Below, piece after piece: positions 1 to 7,836 of a stretch of 64,000 bases of DNA (the stretch's first letter is position 1; the number at the start of each line of letters is the position of its first letter). Where the stretch lies: contig NZ_FUKM01000032.1 of the NCBI RefSeq assembly GCF_900163645.1, forward strand, positions 19,610 through 83,609, in the 5' to 3' direction. The notes beneath the pieces were generated by a model, which saw only the letters and a list, made by a program, of their open reading frames with translations, had not been told where the DNA came from and did not search any database. The stretch is from Halomonas citrativorans. GTDB taxonomy: Bacteria; Pseudomonadota; Gammaproteobacteria; Pseudomonadales; Halomonadaceae. A program made the translations under genes and the position numbers.

Positions 1-456
1 AAATAGCCACCAGGCAGTAATCGGAAACGCCACCAGTATTAGAAAAACGGCAAAAAACAGCATTCCAATGGCATAAATGACACCTTCAGCCAGCAATACC
101 GAAAACGGCAATAGCGGCAGCGAAAGACGTACTTTTGTTATTAACCAAGCGCGTTCAATAAACAGGTTAGTGATCGTACTAATGCTTTTTGCAAACGCTG
201 TCCAGGCAAGTATGCCGCTGATAAGGTAAATGCTATAGGTGTACTGATCGACCTCAACGCCGAAGCCTTCCAGACGGGCGCCCATTATGGTCGAGAAAAT
301 CAGCACAAAAACCAGAATGTTGATGAGCGGCGCTAACATGGTCCATAAGCGCCCCAGGATAGAGCCTTTATGCCGGTCAACCAGCTCTTGTCGGGTCAGT
401 AGTAATATAAGCGGCAACTGTGCTTTGATTTTTTTTGGTAAATTACCCAACGTCAT
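1..456 (-). CDS. Polysaccharide ABC-2 type export permease (partial)
   Basis: The reading frame starts at the ATG at 456 and runs off the left edge, so only about 152 N-terminal residues are visible. They begin MTLGNLPKKIKAQLPLILL and contain a motif close to DRHKGSILGRLW followed by several hydrophobic segments. This is the pattern of ABC-2 permeases of the Wzm/KpsM type, which export finished O-antigen or capsule chains across the inner membrane with an ATPase partner (Wzt) that would lie beyond the edge. The start overlaps the end of the upstream glycosyltransferase by 14 bp, so the two are probably translationally coupled. The family call is good; the exported polymer is not known. Confidence 0.8.
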   Translation of the reverse strand, partial: MTLGNLPKKIKAQLPLILLLTRQELVDRHKGSILGRLWTMLAPLINILVFVLIFSTIMGARLEGFGVEVDQYTYSIYLISGILAWTAFAKSISTITNLFIERAWLITKVRLSLPLLPFSVLLAEGVIYAIGMLFFAVFLILVAFPITAWWLF

Positions 457-3343
457 ATAGCGTCCTTATCCATGGGGCGTACGAATGGGTGCCTGGCTGA
501 TCTTCCAGTACACAGTTAAGCCATTGCTGAGCACTTTGCTGCCAGCTTAAATAAGGCATGCTGGCTGACGATGCTATCTCTCCTTGCTCCCAAGCGGCCA
601 CCCACTCACGGATAGCAGTGGCGAGCTGTTCGGCCTTGTCAGCATGAAAGTAACGGGCATGTTGACCTGCCACTTCACGAAATACCGCCAAATCACGGGC
701 CAGTATTGCTATTCCGTGGTGTGCGGCTTCAATTAACGGCAGTCCAAACCCTTCGCCTTGAGAAGCGGCGATTAACACATCACTATGTTGATAAAGCGTA
801 TTGAGCACTTCGTCACTAGCGCCCTGCTTCCAAAACAGCTGCTTCCCAAACTGCGGGTGGCGCTCTATTCGATGAGCCAGTTTCTCAACCTGCCACCCCT
901 TCTTTCCAACGATTACCAATGTGATGCGCTCTCCGTTGGCCCAGCACTGTTCTAACGCATCAAGCACTTGCTGATGGCCTTTGCGGGGTTCTAGTGTGCC
1001 TACCATAAGTAGCGTTGGCGAAGCCAGCTTGACGATTTGCTGAGTGCTATTATCCTTCGTGTAGGGTTGGGCACTCGCTGAATTGTCAGGTTTGAAATCA
1101 GCACCTAAATGAAAATGCTTTACCCAGGGGCGATGGTGCAAGCAAGCTTGCTGCGCCATGGCATCCAATTCGGCTTCTACTGTACTTGCGGTATAGCGTG
1201 ATACGCAGGTAATCCCGTCCGCCAGGGGAATGATGGCTTCAAACCATTCGCGCATGACCTGTGGCGTTTCCGTTGGAAAACACGCTGGTAAAGAAAGCGG
1301 CAATAAATCATGTACCGTAAAGTAGAAGCGTACGCCTTGCGCCCGCATACGCTGCATAATGTGGCCTGCTTGCTTCAGCAAGTTAGGTGCCCATTCAAGC
1401 GTTACGTAGCAATCTCCTGCCCTTGCTTCTACTGGGCAGTCGGGCCCAGGAGAAGAAATATTCAACTGCTGACTAGCAAAGCCGCGCGCCAGGTAGAAGT
1501 CATCGCCTCCCCAACGAATCAACTCTACTCGCCACCCTTCAGGGGGGTGACGTAATAAGTGGTCAGCAATACGTCTTGTCACTCTTTCAATGCCGGTTTT
1601 CAAGTCTTCCCAGGCGATCGTACTTACGTCTATTAGTAGCCTCGGAAGCTGCTCGGTCGGTGTGTAGTCAGCATCAGCCAACGCCTTACTCAATGCATGG
1701 GATTGCGGCGTATCTGGCGCTGCCAGGGTGTGCTTTAACGCAGGTATGCTGGCCAACTGATCCAATAATCCTTCAAAGCGATAGCGCATTGACAGGGCTG
1801 GAGCGTGCGTAATTGCCTGAGCATACTGTTGTGCGATATGCGCAGGATTAAGCACCTGGTCGACATAGTCGCGCCCCTCACGACTCAGTTTTTGACGACT
1901 GGCCGGGGAGCTGATGAGCTCACGCATTGCATCAAGCAGTTGCTCGTGAGTAAACCTGTCAGGTAGAAGCTGCAGCGTTTGCTTAGGCAGCTCAGCACTG
2001 CTGCCATGTGCATTGGCAATTACCGGTAAGCCGTAGGCCATCGCATCGAAAATAGCACCGGAGGTCTCCCCTCTGGATTGGGTGCGTAATTGCACTGCCA
2101 GGTCGGCAGCAGCCAGCCAATGTGTATAGGTACTTCGATCAGCGTAGCCTGTAATAATAATGGCACGGCCATTTTGATGCTGTTTTATGTAGCGGTTAAG
2201 CTCACTCCCATAGTCACCTCCATGCTGAGCCCCCACTAAAACCAATTTGACATTTTGTGTGGCCAGCTCGCTTTCCAGAAAGGTTTCGACTAGCTTATGC
2301 GTCAGTTTTTTGGGGTTAATCCCACCAAAACTGGCCACAACATGACTATGTGTATCCAGCTCTAGCGCATGACGTGCCACTTGTTTATTTGGCCATGGAG
2401 GCAGTTCTCGCAGGTGCGGAATAATACAGGTTGGTTCAAGCTTTCCCTTGTGCCACTGGCTAGCCAAGCTTCGTGCATGCTCAGAATGATAAATGATCCC
2501 TCCGGCCAGGTCCGTTACTAAGCCATTGACCGGATAGTACTCTGGACCGCGCGAGCTTGGATCTGCATGCTCAAGAGCAATCAGCGCCGGGTAACCGTGG
2601 TCAGCATAAAGCCTTTTGGGTAGCGCTTCAGGCAGCAAGTTACTTTCCTGCAGCCACCAGACTGCGTCGAATAAGTAGTAATCATGCAGCACGACCGTGC
2701 CTGGGTAGCTCCGCATCAGTGCGAACTGATAAGCATGATAAAGCGAATTACCAACTTGATAGAGCGTGAATTGGTATTGCTCAGCTTGCTGGCTAAACGT
2801 GGCGGCATTAATGACCTTAAAGTGCTCGGTAATGTCTGGCGAAACTATTGGCTGATCGACCACCACCGTAATATCAAAATATATGGCCAGATAAGGCAGC
2901 AACTCGGCGCTGTAACTGGCAATTCCAGTGGGCTGAGGCGGCATGGGCGATACAAAAGCAAGGGTGGGGCGCTCGCTTAAAACTACTCCTCTACATTCAA
3001 TTTTTCGTGCTGCTAAGCCATTACTTATTTCTACTATTGTGGCAGGTGCGTGAGCCTGGACAGCATGCTCAATAAGCAAGTCGACCAGTGTTGTATCGTA
3101 CTCGGTCAACGTTTGAGCAGTATGCGGCAGTACACTATGGCAATGAGCTTCCGCTACTCCTTGCGTATGCAGAATGCGCCGCCACTCGATTAGTTCACAT
3201 TCATTGAATCCAACCAATAGCACGTAGATATTGCTGAGCGCGTGTGATTTATCCTTCAATTGATGAATTAGTCCCTCTCGCCATTGCTGTACGTCAGCGG
3301 GCAAGTGAGCATTACGCTTATCGATTAAATAAAGTGTGGTCAT
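443..3343 (-). CDS. Large two-domain GT4-type glycosyltransferase
   Basis: This 966-residue protein has two GT-B units. After an N-terminal region of about 120 residues, the first unit opens with the GT4-like PPQPTGIASYSAELLPYL (about residue 135) and ends in an EGR-DYVDQ type tail near 510. The second opens with LLIDVSTIAWEDLKTGIERV (about residue 575) and carries VGTLEPRKGHQQVLDALE and ASQGEGFGLPLIEAAHHG, the donor-binding region of GT4 enzymes, near 770-870. Tandem GT4 proteins of this kind (compare WbdA) polymerise mannose-rich O-antigens exported by ABC transporters, which fits the permease downstream and ManC upstream. Sugar and linkage are inferred only. Its ATG overlaps the upstream stop as ATGA. 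Confidence 0.85.
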   Translation of the reverse strand: MTTLYLIDKRNAHLPADVQQWREGLIHQLKDKSHALSNIYVLLVGFNECELIEWRRILHTQGVAEAHCHSVLPHTAQTLTEYDTTLVDLLIEHAVQAHAPATIVEISNGLAARKIECRGVVLSERPTLAFVSPMPPQPTGIASYSAELLPYLAIYFDITVVVDQPIVSPDITEHFKVINAATFSQQAEQYQFTLYQVGNSLYHAYQFALMRSYPGTVVLHDYYLFDAVWWLQESNLLPEALPKRLYADHGYPALIALEHADPSSRGPEYYPVNGLVTDLAGGIIYHSEHARSLASQWHKGKLEPTCIIPHLRELPPWPNKQVARHALELDTHSHVVASFGGINPKKLTHKLVETFLESELATQNVKLVLVGAQHGGDYGSELNRYIKQHQNGRAIIITGYADRSTYTHWLAAADLAVQLRTQSRGETSGAIFDAMAYGLPVIANAHGSSAELPKQTLQLLPDRFTHEQLLDAMRELISSPASRQKLSREGRDYVDQVLNPAHIAQQYAQAITHAPALSMRYRFEGLLDQLASIPALKHTLAAPDTPQSHALSKALADADYTPTEQLPRLLIDVSTIAWEDLKTGIERVTRRIADHLLRHPPEGWRVELIRWGGDDFYLARGFASQQLNISSPGPDCPVEARAGDCYVTLEWAPNLLKQAGHIMQRMRAQGVRFYFTVHDLLPLSLPACFPTETPQVMREWFEAIIPLADGITCVSRYTASTVEAELDAMAQQACLHHRPWVKHFHLGADFKPDNSASAQPYTKDNSTQQIVKLASPTLLMVGTLEPRKGHQQVLDALEQCWANGERITLVIVGKKGWQVEKLAHRIERHPQFGKQLFWKQGASDEVLNTLYQHSDVLIAASQGEGFGLPLIEAAHHGIAILARDLAVFREVAGQHARYFHADKAEQLATAIREWVAAWEQGEIASSASMPYLSWQQSAQQWLNCVLEDQPGTHSYAPWIRTLYDVG

Positions 3344-3588
3344 TGACTATCACGCTTCCAGCGTTGCTGGAGCCCATTCGTTATACGCTGTTGGTGCTCA
3401 CCATACCCCTCGACGGGGTTTTCGACGGTGAAATTGATGAACCGACCTGCCTGAAGTAAGCGGATAATGCGCCCTTTGAGGTTTGGAAAAGGTGCCAACA
3501 CCTTATGCCCAAGCCGGCGAATGCCAGGGTAAACAACCAGTTTTTTAAGTACATAACGCAGCGTTTTTTTAATCAGGGCCTTGATCAC
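3340..3588 (-). CDS. Small basic protein between two glycosyltransferases
   Basis: An 82-residue frame starting at a GTG (3588) with a strong AAAGGAG ribosome site seven bases upstream, and ending in an ATGA overlap with the next gene. The start lies 20 bp inside the end of the preceding glycosyltransferase. The sequence is very basic, with a segment like YPGIRRLGHKVLAPFPNLKG, a pattern I associate with tails or linkers of polysaccharide-locus proteins rather than with a named domain. Full overlap coupling on both sides and the good ribosome site argue that it is translated. It may be a separated C-terminal piece of a glycosyltransferase or a membrane-associated helper. Function unknown. Confidence 0.6.
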   Translation of the reverse strand: MIKALIKKTLRYVLKKLVVYPGIRRLGHKVLAPFPNLKGRIIRLLQAGRFINFTVENPVEGYGEHQQRITNGLQQRWKRDSQ

Positions 3589-4786
3589 GTTGCTTCTCCT
3601 TTGCCAGTGGCTGACCATCCTTGTTGAATCGCTTGTCTAGCTCATAAGCTAACGCGCACCAAAACTGTTGATAGCTAAACGTCTCAGCATGTTGGCGACA
3701 TGCCTCGGGTGAAAACGTGAGCATCTCGAAATGTTCGATAGCCGCTTGCAAGCTGGCGGCAGTTTGCTCTTTAAACCAGAGGCCTGTGGCATAAGGGCTG
3801 TCTGGATCGCCGCGCACAGTTTCAAGCGCACCGCCTTTTCCATAGGCAATGACGGGTGTTCCGCAGGCTTGGGCTTCCAAGGGAAGAATGCCGAAATCCT
3901 CATTGGCCGCAAATACAAAGCCTTTAGCTTTGGCCATTAGCTGCGTTAATTGAACATCGGTCTGGTAACCTAAAAGCTCAATATTGGGACACCCCTCCGC
4001 CAGCTGAGCCAGCCGGGCTTTTTCAGGACCATCACCAACGACTTTTAGCTTACGCTGGGGCATTGCGGAAAAGGCGTTAATAATCAAGTCAAGGCGTTTA
4101 TAAGGCACAAGGCGCGACGCTGCCAAATAGTAGTCTTCACGTGGTTGTTTACTGAGTTGGTAGCGTTCTATATCCACGGGTGGATGAATAACACTGGCTT
4201 CACGCTGGTAGTATTTCGCAATTCGTTTGGCCACATTATGCGAGTTAGCCATAAAGTGATCGACCTGAGTGGCGCTGAAATAGTCCCATTGACGCAAGCG
4301 TTTGAGCATTACTCTGACACAGGTCTCCATGAACGGTATGCGAAAATTAGCGTCTTCCAAATATGATTCTTTCATGTCCCAGGCATAGCGCATCGGGGTG
4401 TGGCAGTAGCAAATATGAGTTTGATCTGGGTGTGTATGTACACCTTTGGCAACCGCATGACTTGAGGAAATTACCAGATCAAAACTACGCAAATCAAACT
4501 GCTCAATCGCGTAGGGCATCATCGGTAAATAGTGGCGATAATAACGACGCGCCCACGGCAAGCGCTGAAGAAAGCTGGTGTGTATGGGGTGCGATGTTAA
4601 CCAGGGAGCTGCTTCCCTGGGCATAAAATCAACAGTTGTAAACAGCTCAGCCTGAGGAAACGCCTTTACCAGCGCATGCAGCACTTTCTCAGCGCCCCCG
4701 TTCACCACTAACCAGTCATGAACAATGGCAACCCGCTGGGATTGATAGCGCGTGTGCAGTGCAGCAAGAGAATTTCCTGGCATCAT
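3569..4786 (-). CDS. GT4 family glycosyltransferase, probable mannosyltransferase (WbaZ-like)
   Basis: A 405-residue single GT-B enzyme. The N-terminal motif VAIVHDWLVVNGGAEKVL (residues about 18-36) is typical of GT4 enzymes of the WbaZ/WbdB kind. ICYCHTPMRYAWDM follows near 135, and the C-terminal half has AASRLVPYKRLDLII and FGILPLEAQACGTPVIAYG, the nucleotide-sugar binding region with its EX7E-like glutamate. It transfers a sugar from a nucleotide donor to a lipid-linked oligosaccharide at the cytoplasmic face. Neighbouring ManC and phosphomannomutase suggest GDP-mannose as donor, which is inference. The start is supported by the frame only; the upstream ribosome site is weak. Confidence 0.85.
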   Translation of the reverse strand: MMPGNSLAALHTRYQSQRVAIVHDWLVVNGGAEKVLHALVKAFPQAELFTTVDFMPREAAPWLTSHPIHTSFLQRLPWARRYYRHYLPMMPYAIEQFDLRSFDLVISSSHAVAKGVHTHPDQTHICYCHTPMRYAWDMKESYLEDANFRIPFMETCVRVMLKRLRQWDYFSATQVDHFMANSHNVAKRIAKYYQREASVIHPPVDIERYQLSKQPREDYYLAASRLVPYKRLDLIINAFSAMPQRKLKVVGDGPEKARLAQLAEGCPNIELLGYQTDVQLTQLMAKAKGFVFAANEDFGILPLEAQACGTPVIAYGKGGALETVRGDPDSPYATGLWFKEQTAASLQAAIEHFEMLTFSPEACRQHAETFSYQQFWCALAYELDKRFNKDGQPLAKEKQRDQGPD

Positions 4787-4807
4787 CTTTTAAGACTCTA
4801 ATAGAGA

Positions 4808-4890
4808 GCCAGCCAAAAGCATGATACACCTAATGATGTCCAGGCATTACGCACAAATACGTAAAATTATCTACCGGGCTTTTGGCTGGC
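4808..4890. repeat. Perfect 13-bp inverted repeat with 57-bp spacer
   Basis: GCCAGCCAAAAGC at 4808-4820 is matched exactly in reverse complement by GCTTTTGGCTGGC at 4878-4890. It lies in the gap between manC and the GT4 gene downstream, both read leftwards. The spacer is long for an intrinsic terminator and no T-run follows. It may be a footprint of a small mobile element or a regulatory structure. Confidence 0.6.
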
Positions 4891-5010
4891 ACTTGTTGCA
4901 TAAGACGGCATAGCTTAAAGCAACTGTTCCGCTGGCTCCAGTGAGTCAATCACCCGTGAACAAAGCCACGCGTGCACATCAACTGGCCTGACCTTGCTTA
5001 CCATGCGCGC

Positions 5011-6447
5011 TTACTGACGCCCATAATCGTCGCTATAACGGACGATATCGTCTTCGCCAAGGTAGGCGCCGGTTTGCACCTCAATTAGCTTAAGAGGGAT
5101 AGCTCCCGGGTTTTCCAAGCGGTGGATCGTGCCTAGCGGAATATAGGTCGATTGGTCTTCGGCTAGTATAAAACTGCGCAAATTGTCAGTATTGGCGTAA
5201 CCGTCCCCTAGCGTTACCTGAGCTGTCCCATTAACGACTACCCAATGTTCTGCACGATGATGATGCATTTGCAGGGAGAGTTTGCAACCTGGCTTCACCA
5301 CGATTTCTTTCACTTGAAAGCCACCGGTTAGCACCAGTGTACGGTAGTGTCCCCAGGGGCGATAAACTTGCCGATGGCTTTGATACTCTTTTCGCCCCCC
5401 TGCTTTGAGGGCATTGACTATTTGCTTGGTAGCCTGTGCATGCTCCCGACTCGCAACAAGAACGGCATCCTCGGTTTCAATCACAACGAGATTTTCAACA
5501 CCAACGGTAGCCACTAAACGCGATTCGCTATGCACAAGGCTATTATGCGTATCATGAAGAAGGACGTCGCCTCTTAACGCATTGCCGTCGATGCTGGACC
5601 CTGCCGACAGTTCGTGTAATGCGTCCCATGCACCAATGTCACTCCAGCCTGGCGACATGGGAACCACTGCTGCTTGATCAGTATGCTCCATCACTGCATA
5701 GTCAATCGATTCGCTGCGACACCGACTGAAAGCCTCAACATCAACACGAATAAAATCAAGGTCTTCATTGCGATTAGCAAACGCTGTCTGGCACTCCTCT
5801 AGTATGTCGTTGGCATAGGTAGCTAACGTTTCCAGGTACACTTTTGCTTCCACTAGAAAAATACCGCTATTCCAGAGATATTGGCCAGTTGCTAGGTACT
5901 CTTGGGCTTGGGTAAGGTCAGGCTTCTCGACAAAGCTATCCACGATAAACCCGGCAGCCAGAGGTTGACCCCGTTTAATGTAACCGTAACCCGTATGCGC
6001 AACACTAGGCTCGATACCAAAAGTAACTAGCTTGCCTGAACCAGCCAGCTTGCTTCCAAGAACAATGGCTTGAGAAAAGGCATGAGTATCTTTTATTACG
6101 TGATCGGCGGGCATAACGAGCAGTTGAGCGTTTGCACGACCATCCGCGACAGCAGCTAACGCTGCTAGAGCAAGGGCTGGCGCCGTATTACGACCGCAAG
6201 GCTCTAAAATAATGCCAACCTTATTAATACCAACCTGTTGCATTTGCTCTGCAACGAGAAAGCGATGCTCTTCGTTGCAAATAATCAAAGGGGGCTGTAC
6301 GTCAATATCGGATAACCTGAGCGCAGCCTCTTGAAGCAAGCTGAGTTTTTCATTATGCAAATTCAAAAATTGCTTTGGGTAGTGCTCACGAGATACCGGC
6401 CACAAACGCGAACCAGAACCTCCGGATAAAATAACCGGAATAATCAT
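5011..6447 (-). CDS. manC: Mannose-1-phosphate guanylyltransferase / mannose-6-phosphate isomerase
   Basis: This 478-residue protein is the usual length of the bifunctional type II enzyme (AlgA/ManC/CpsB). The N-terminal nucleotidyltransferase domain opens with the signature LSGGSGSRLWPVSRE followed by YPKQFL, and VMPADHVI and VEKPDL motifs follow. The C-terminal cupin domain carries QMHHHRAEHWVVVNGTA (about residues 415-435), the metal-binding isomerase site. It converts mannose-1-phosphate plus GTP to GDP-mannose and interconverts fructose-6- and mannose-6-phosphate. The phosphomannomutase at 23.3 kb would complete the GDP-mannose route for the glycosyltransferases here. Confidence 0.96.
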   Translation of the reverse strand: MIIPVILSGGSGSRLWPVSREHYPKQFLNLHNEKLSLLQEAALRLSDIDVQPPLIICNEEHRFLVAEQMQQVGINKVGIILEPCGRNTAPALALAALAAVADGRANAQLLVMPADHVIKDTHAFSQAIVLGSKLAGSGKLVTFGIEPSVAHTGYGYIKRGQPLAAGFIVDSFVEKPDLTQAQEYLATGQYLWNSGIFLVEAKVYLETLATYANDILEECQTAFANRNEDLDFIRVDVEAFSRCRSESIDYAVMEHTDQAAVVPMSPGWSDIGAWDALHELSAGSSIDGNALRGDVLLHDTHNSLVHSESRLVATVGVENLVVIETEDAVLVASREHAQATKQIVNALKAGGRKEYQSHRQVYRPWGHYRTLVLTGGFQVKEIVVKPGCKLSLQMHHHRAEHWVVVNGTAQVTLGDGYANTDNLRSFILAEDQSTYIPLGTIHRLENPGAIPLKLIEVQTGAYLGEDDIVRYSDDYGRQ

Positions 6448-6503
6448 TCTTCCCCCAAAAGGGCTGCTAGATAAAAACTTATGCTCACTAATGCAGTGAA
6501 CTT

Positions 6504-6884
6504 TTATTTGCTAAATACCCAAACGCGCGACAAAAGATAGCTGCTAGTAGCGGCCACCAGTACAGCTGGGATTATTGCCCACATACCGGCCAACCCACCC
6601 CATAATGCAATAACCAACACGCCATTATTCAGCACGAAACCACACAGGGACATCACCAGAAAACGTAACAAGTGCGCACGTCGCCGAAATGTAAAATATT
6701 GATGCCCCAGCAGCGAAGTCGTAAACGCTATACTATAGGCCACTAAATTGGCCCAAAGTTCGTACGTTGCTGGCCATAACTTCAGAAGCACTGCCGCAGT
6801 GGCAATATGTACCGCACTGGCTGTCAAGCCAACAATCCCAAAACGGGTGATTTGCCACAACTCAGCGAATGTCAACATAGTCAT
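6504..6884 (-). CDS. GtrA family membrane protein (sugar-lipid flippase)
   Basis: A 126-residue protein with four predicted membrane helices and the GtrA-family pattern (FGIVGLTASAVHIATAAVLL near the start, LLGHQYFTFRR in the middle, YLLSRVWVFSK at the end). GtrA proteins are thought to flip a polyprenyl-phosphate sugar made by GtrB across the inner membrane. I place the start at the ATG at 6884; an in-frame TTG at 6902 is possible. Either way it overlaps the end of the upstream GtrB-like gene, which supports coupled expression of the pair. Confidence 0.88.
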   Translation of the reverse strand: MTMLTFAELWQITRFGIVGLTASAVHIATAAVLLKLWPATYELWANLVAYSIAFTTSLLGHQYFTFRRRAHLLRFLVMSLCGFVLNNGVLVIALWGGLAGMWAIIPAVLVAATSSYLLSRVWVFSK

Positions 6885-7836
6885 CGCTAGTGTCAATGAC
6901 AAAGTAGAGCGGTCTCTGTTTGCTTTCGATAAACAGCCGGCCTACGTATTCTCCTAAAACGCCTATAGATAGCAACTGCATACCGCCAAAAAAAAGAATG
7001 GCGGACATCAAAGAGGCGTAGCCTGGGGCATCGCGCCCAAAAAATATCACTTGAGTAATAATGACAATAATATATAAAAAGGAAATACCTGCAATAAGAG
7101 CACCAATATAGGACCAGACCCTCAGGGGCAAGGTGCTAAAGCTAAAAATGCCGTCTAGTGCAAAGTTCCAGAGCCGCCAATAATTAAATTTTGAATCCCC
7201 CGCGACCCTAGCAGGCCGACTATAGGGAACGCTTAAGCTTGTGTAACCCACCCATGCGTACAGGCCTTTCATAAAGCGATTTCTTTCGGGTAATTGGCGC
7301 AGCGCTTCTATCATACGTCGGTCAATTAATCGAAAATCACCAGCATTTTCAGGAATAGGAGTTTCTGTAATTCGATTGAAAAGACGGTAAAACCAGCTGG
7401 CTGAACGGCGCTTGGCCCCCGTATCCTCAGGGCGGTTAGTGCGCACACCATAGACCATATCAACCTGAGCCTCACGCCAACATTGAACAAAGGTCATGAT
7501 TAGCTCTGGTGGATCTTGCAAGTCCACATCCATGGGAACTGCTGCTTCTCCACGGGCATTTAGCAATCCTGCAGAGAGCGCCACCTCTTTACCAAAGTTA
7601 CGGCTTAACGCTATATAGCCCACGCGGGGATAGCGCTCAACTATCTGTTTAAGAATCGTAAGCGTTTGATCTGATGAACCATCGTCAACAAAAAGAACAT
7701 TCCACTGCCATTCCACGTCTGCCAATACTTGATGTACGTGCTGGACAAACAATTCTATGGTCTGCTCTTCGTTAAACACCGGAACGACAAGTGCGAGTTC
7801 GACCTTAGCAATATCAGTTGGCGTTTTTTGTTTCAC
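6862..7836 (-). CDS. GT2 polyprenyl-phosphate glycosyltransferase (GtrB/DPM1-like)
   Basis: A 324-residue protein with an N-terminal GT-A domain: ALVVPVFNEEQTIELFV, the FVDDGSSDQT motif and the acidic MDVDLQDPPE motif that binds the metal-nucleotide sugar. SRNFGKEVALSAGL and the RLIDRRMIEALRQLPERNRF region are typical of GtrB and dolichol-phosphate-mannose synthases. Two membrane helices follow (about residues 235-300). It should load a sugar on undecaprenyl phosphate for use outside the membrane. Its ATG overlaps the stop of the large membrane protein before it (ATGA), and its end overlaps GtrA. Confidence 0.92.
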   Translation of the reverse strand: MKQKTPTDIAKVELALVVPVFNEEQTIELFVQHVHQVLADVEWQWNVLFVDDGSSDQTLTILKQIVERYPRVGYIALSRNFGKEVALSAGLLNARGEAAVPMDVDLQDPPELIMTFVQCWREAQVDMVYGVRTNRPEDTGAKRRSASWFYRLFNRITETPIPENAGDFRLIDRRMIEALRQLPERNRFMKGLYAWVGYTSLSVPYSRPARVAGDSKFNYWRLWNFALDGIFSFSTLPLRVWSYIGALIAGISFLYIIVIITQVIFFGRDAPGYASLMSAILFFGGMQLLSIGVLGEYVGRLFIESKQRPLYFVIDTSDDYVDIR

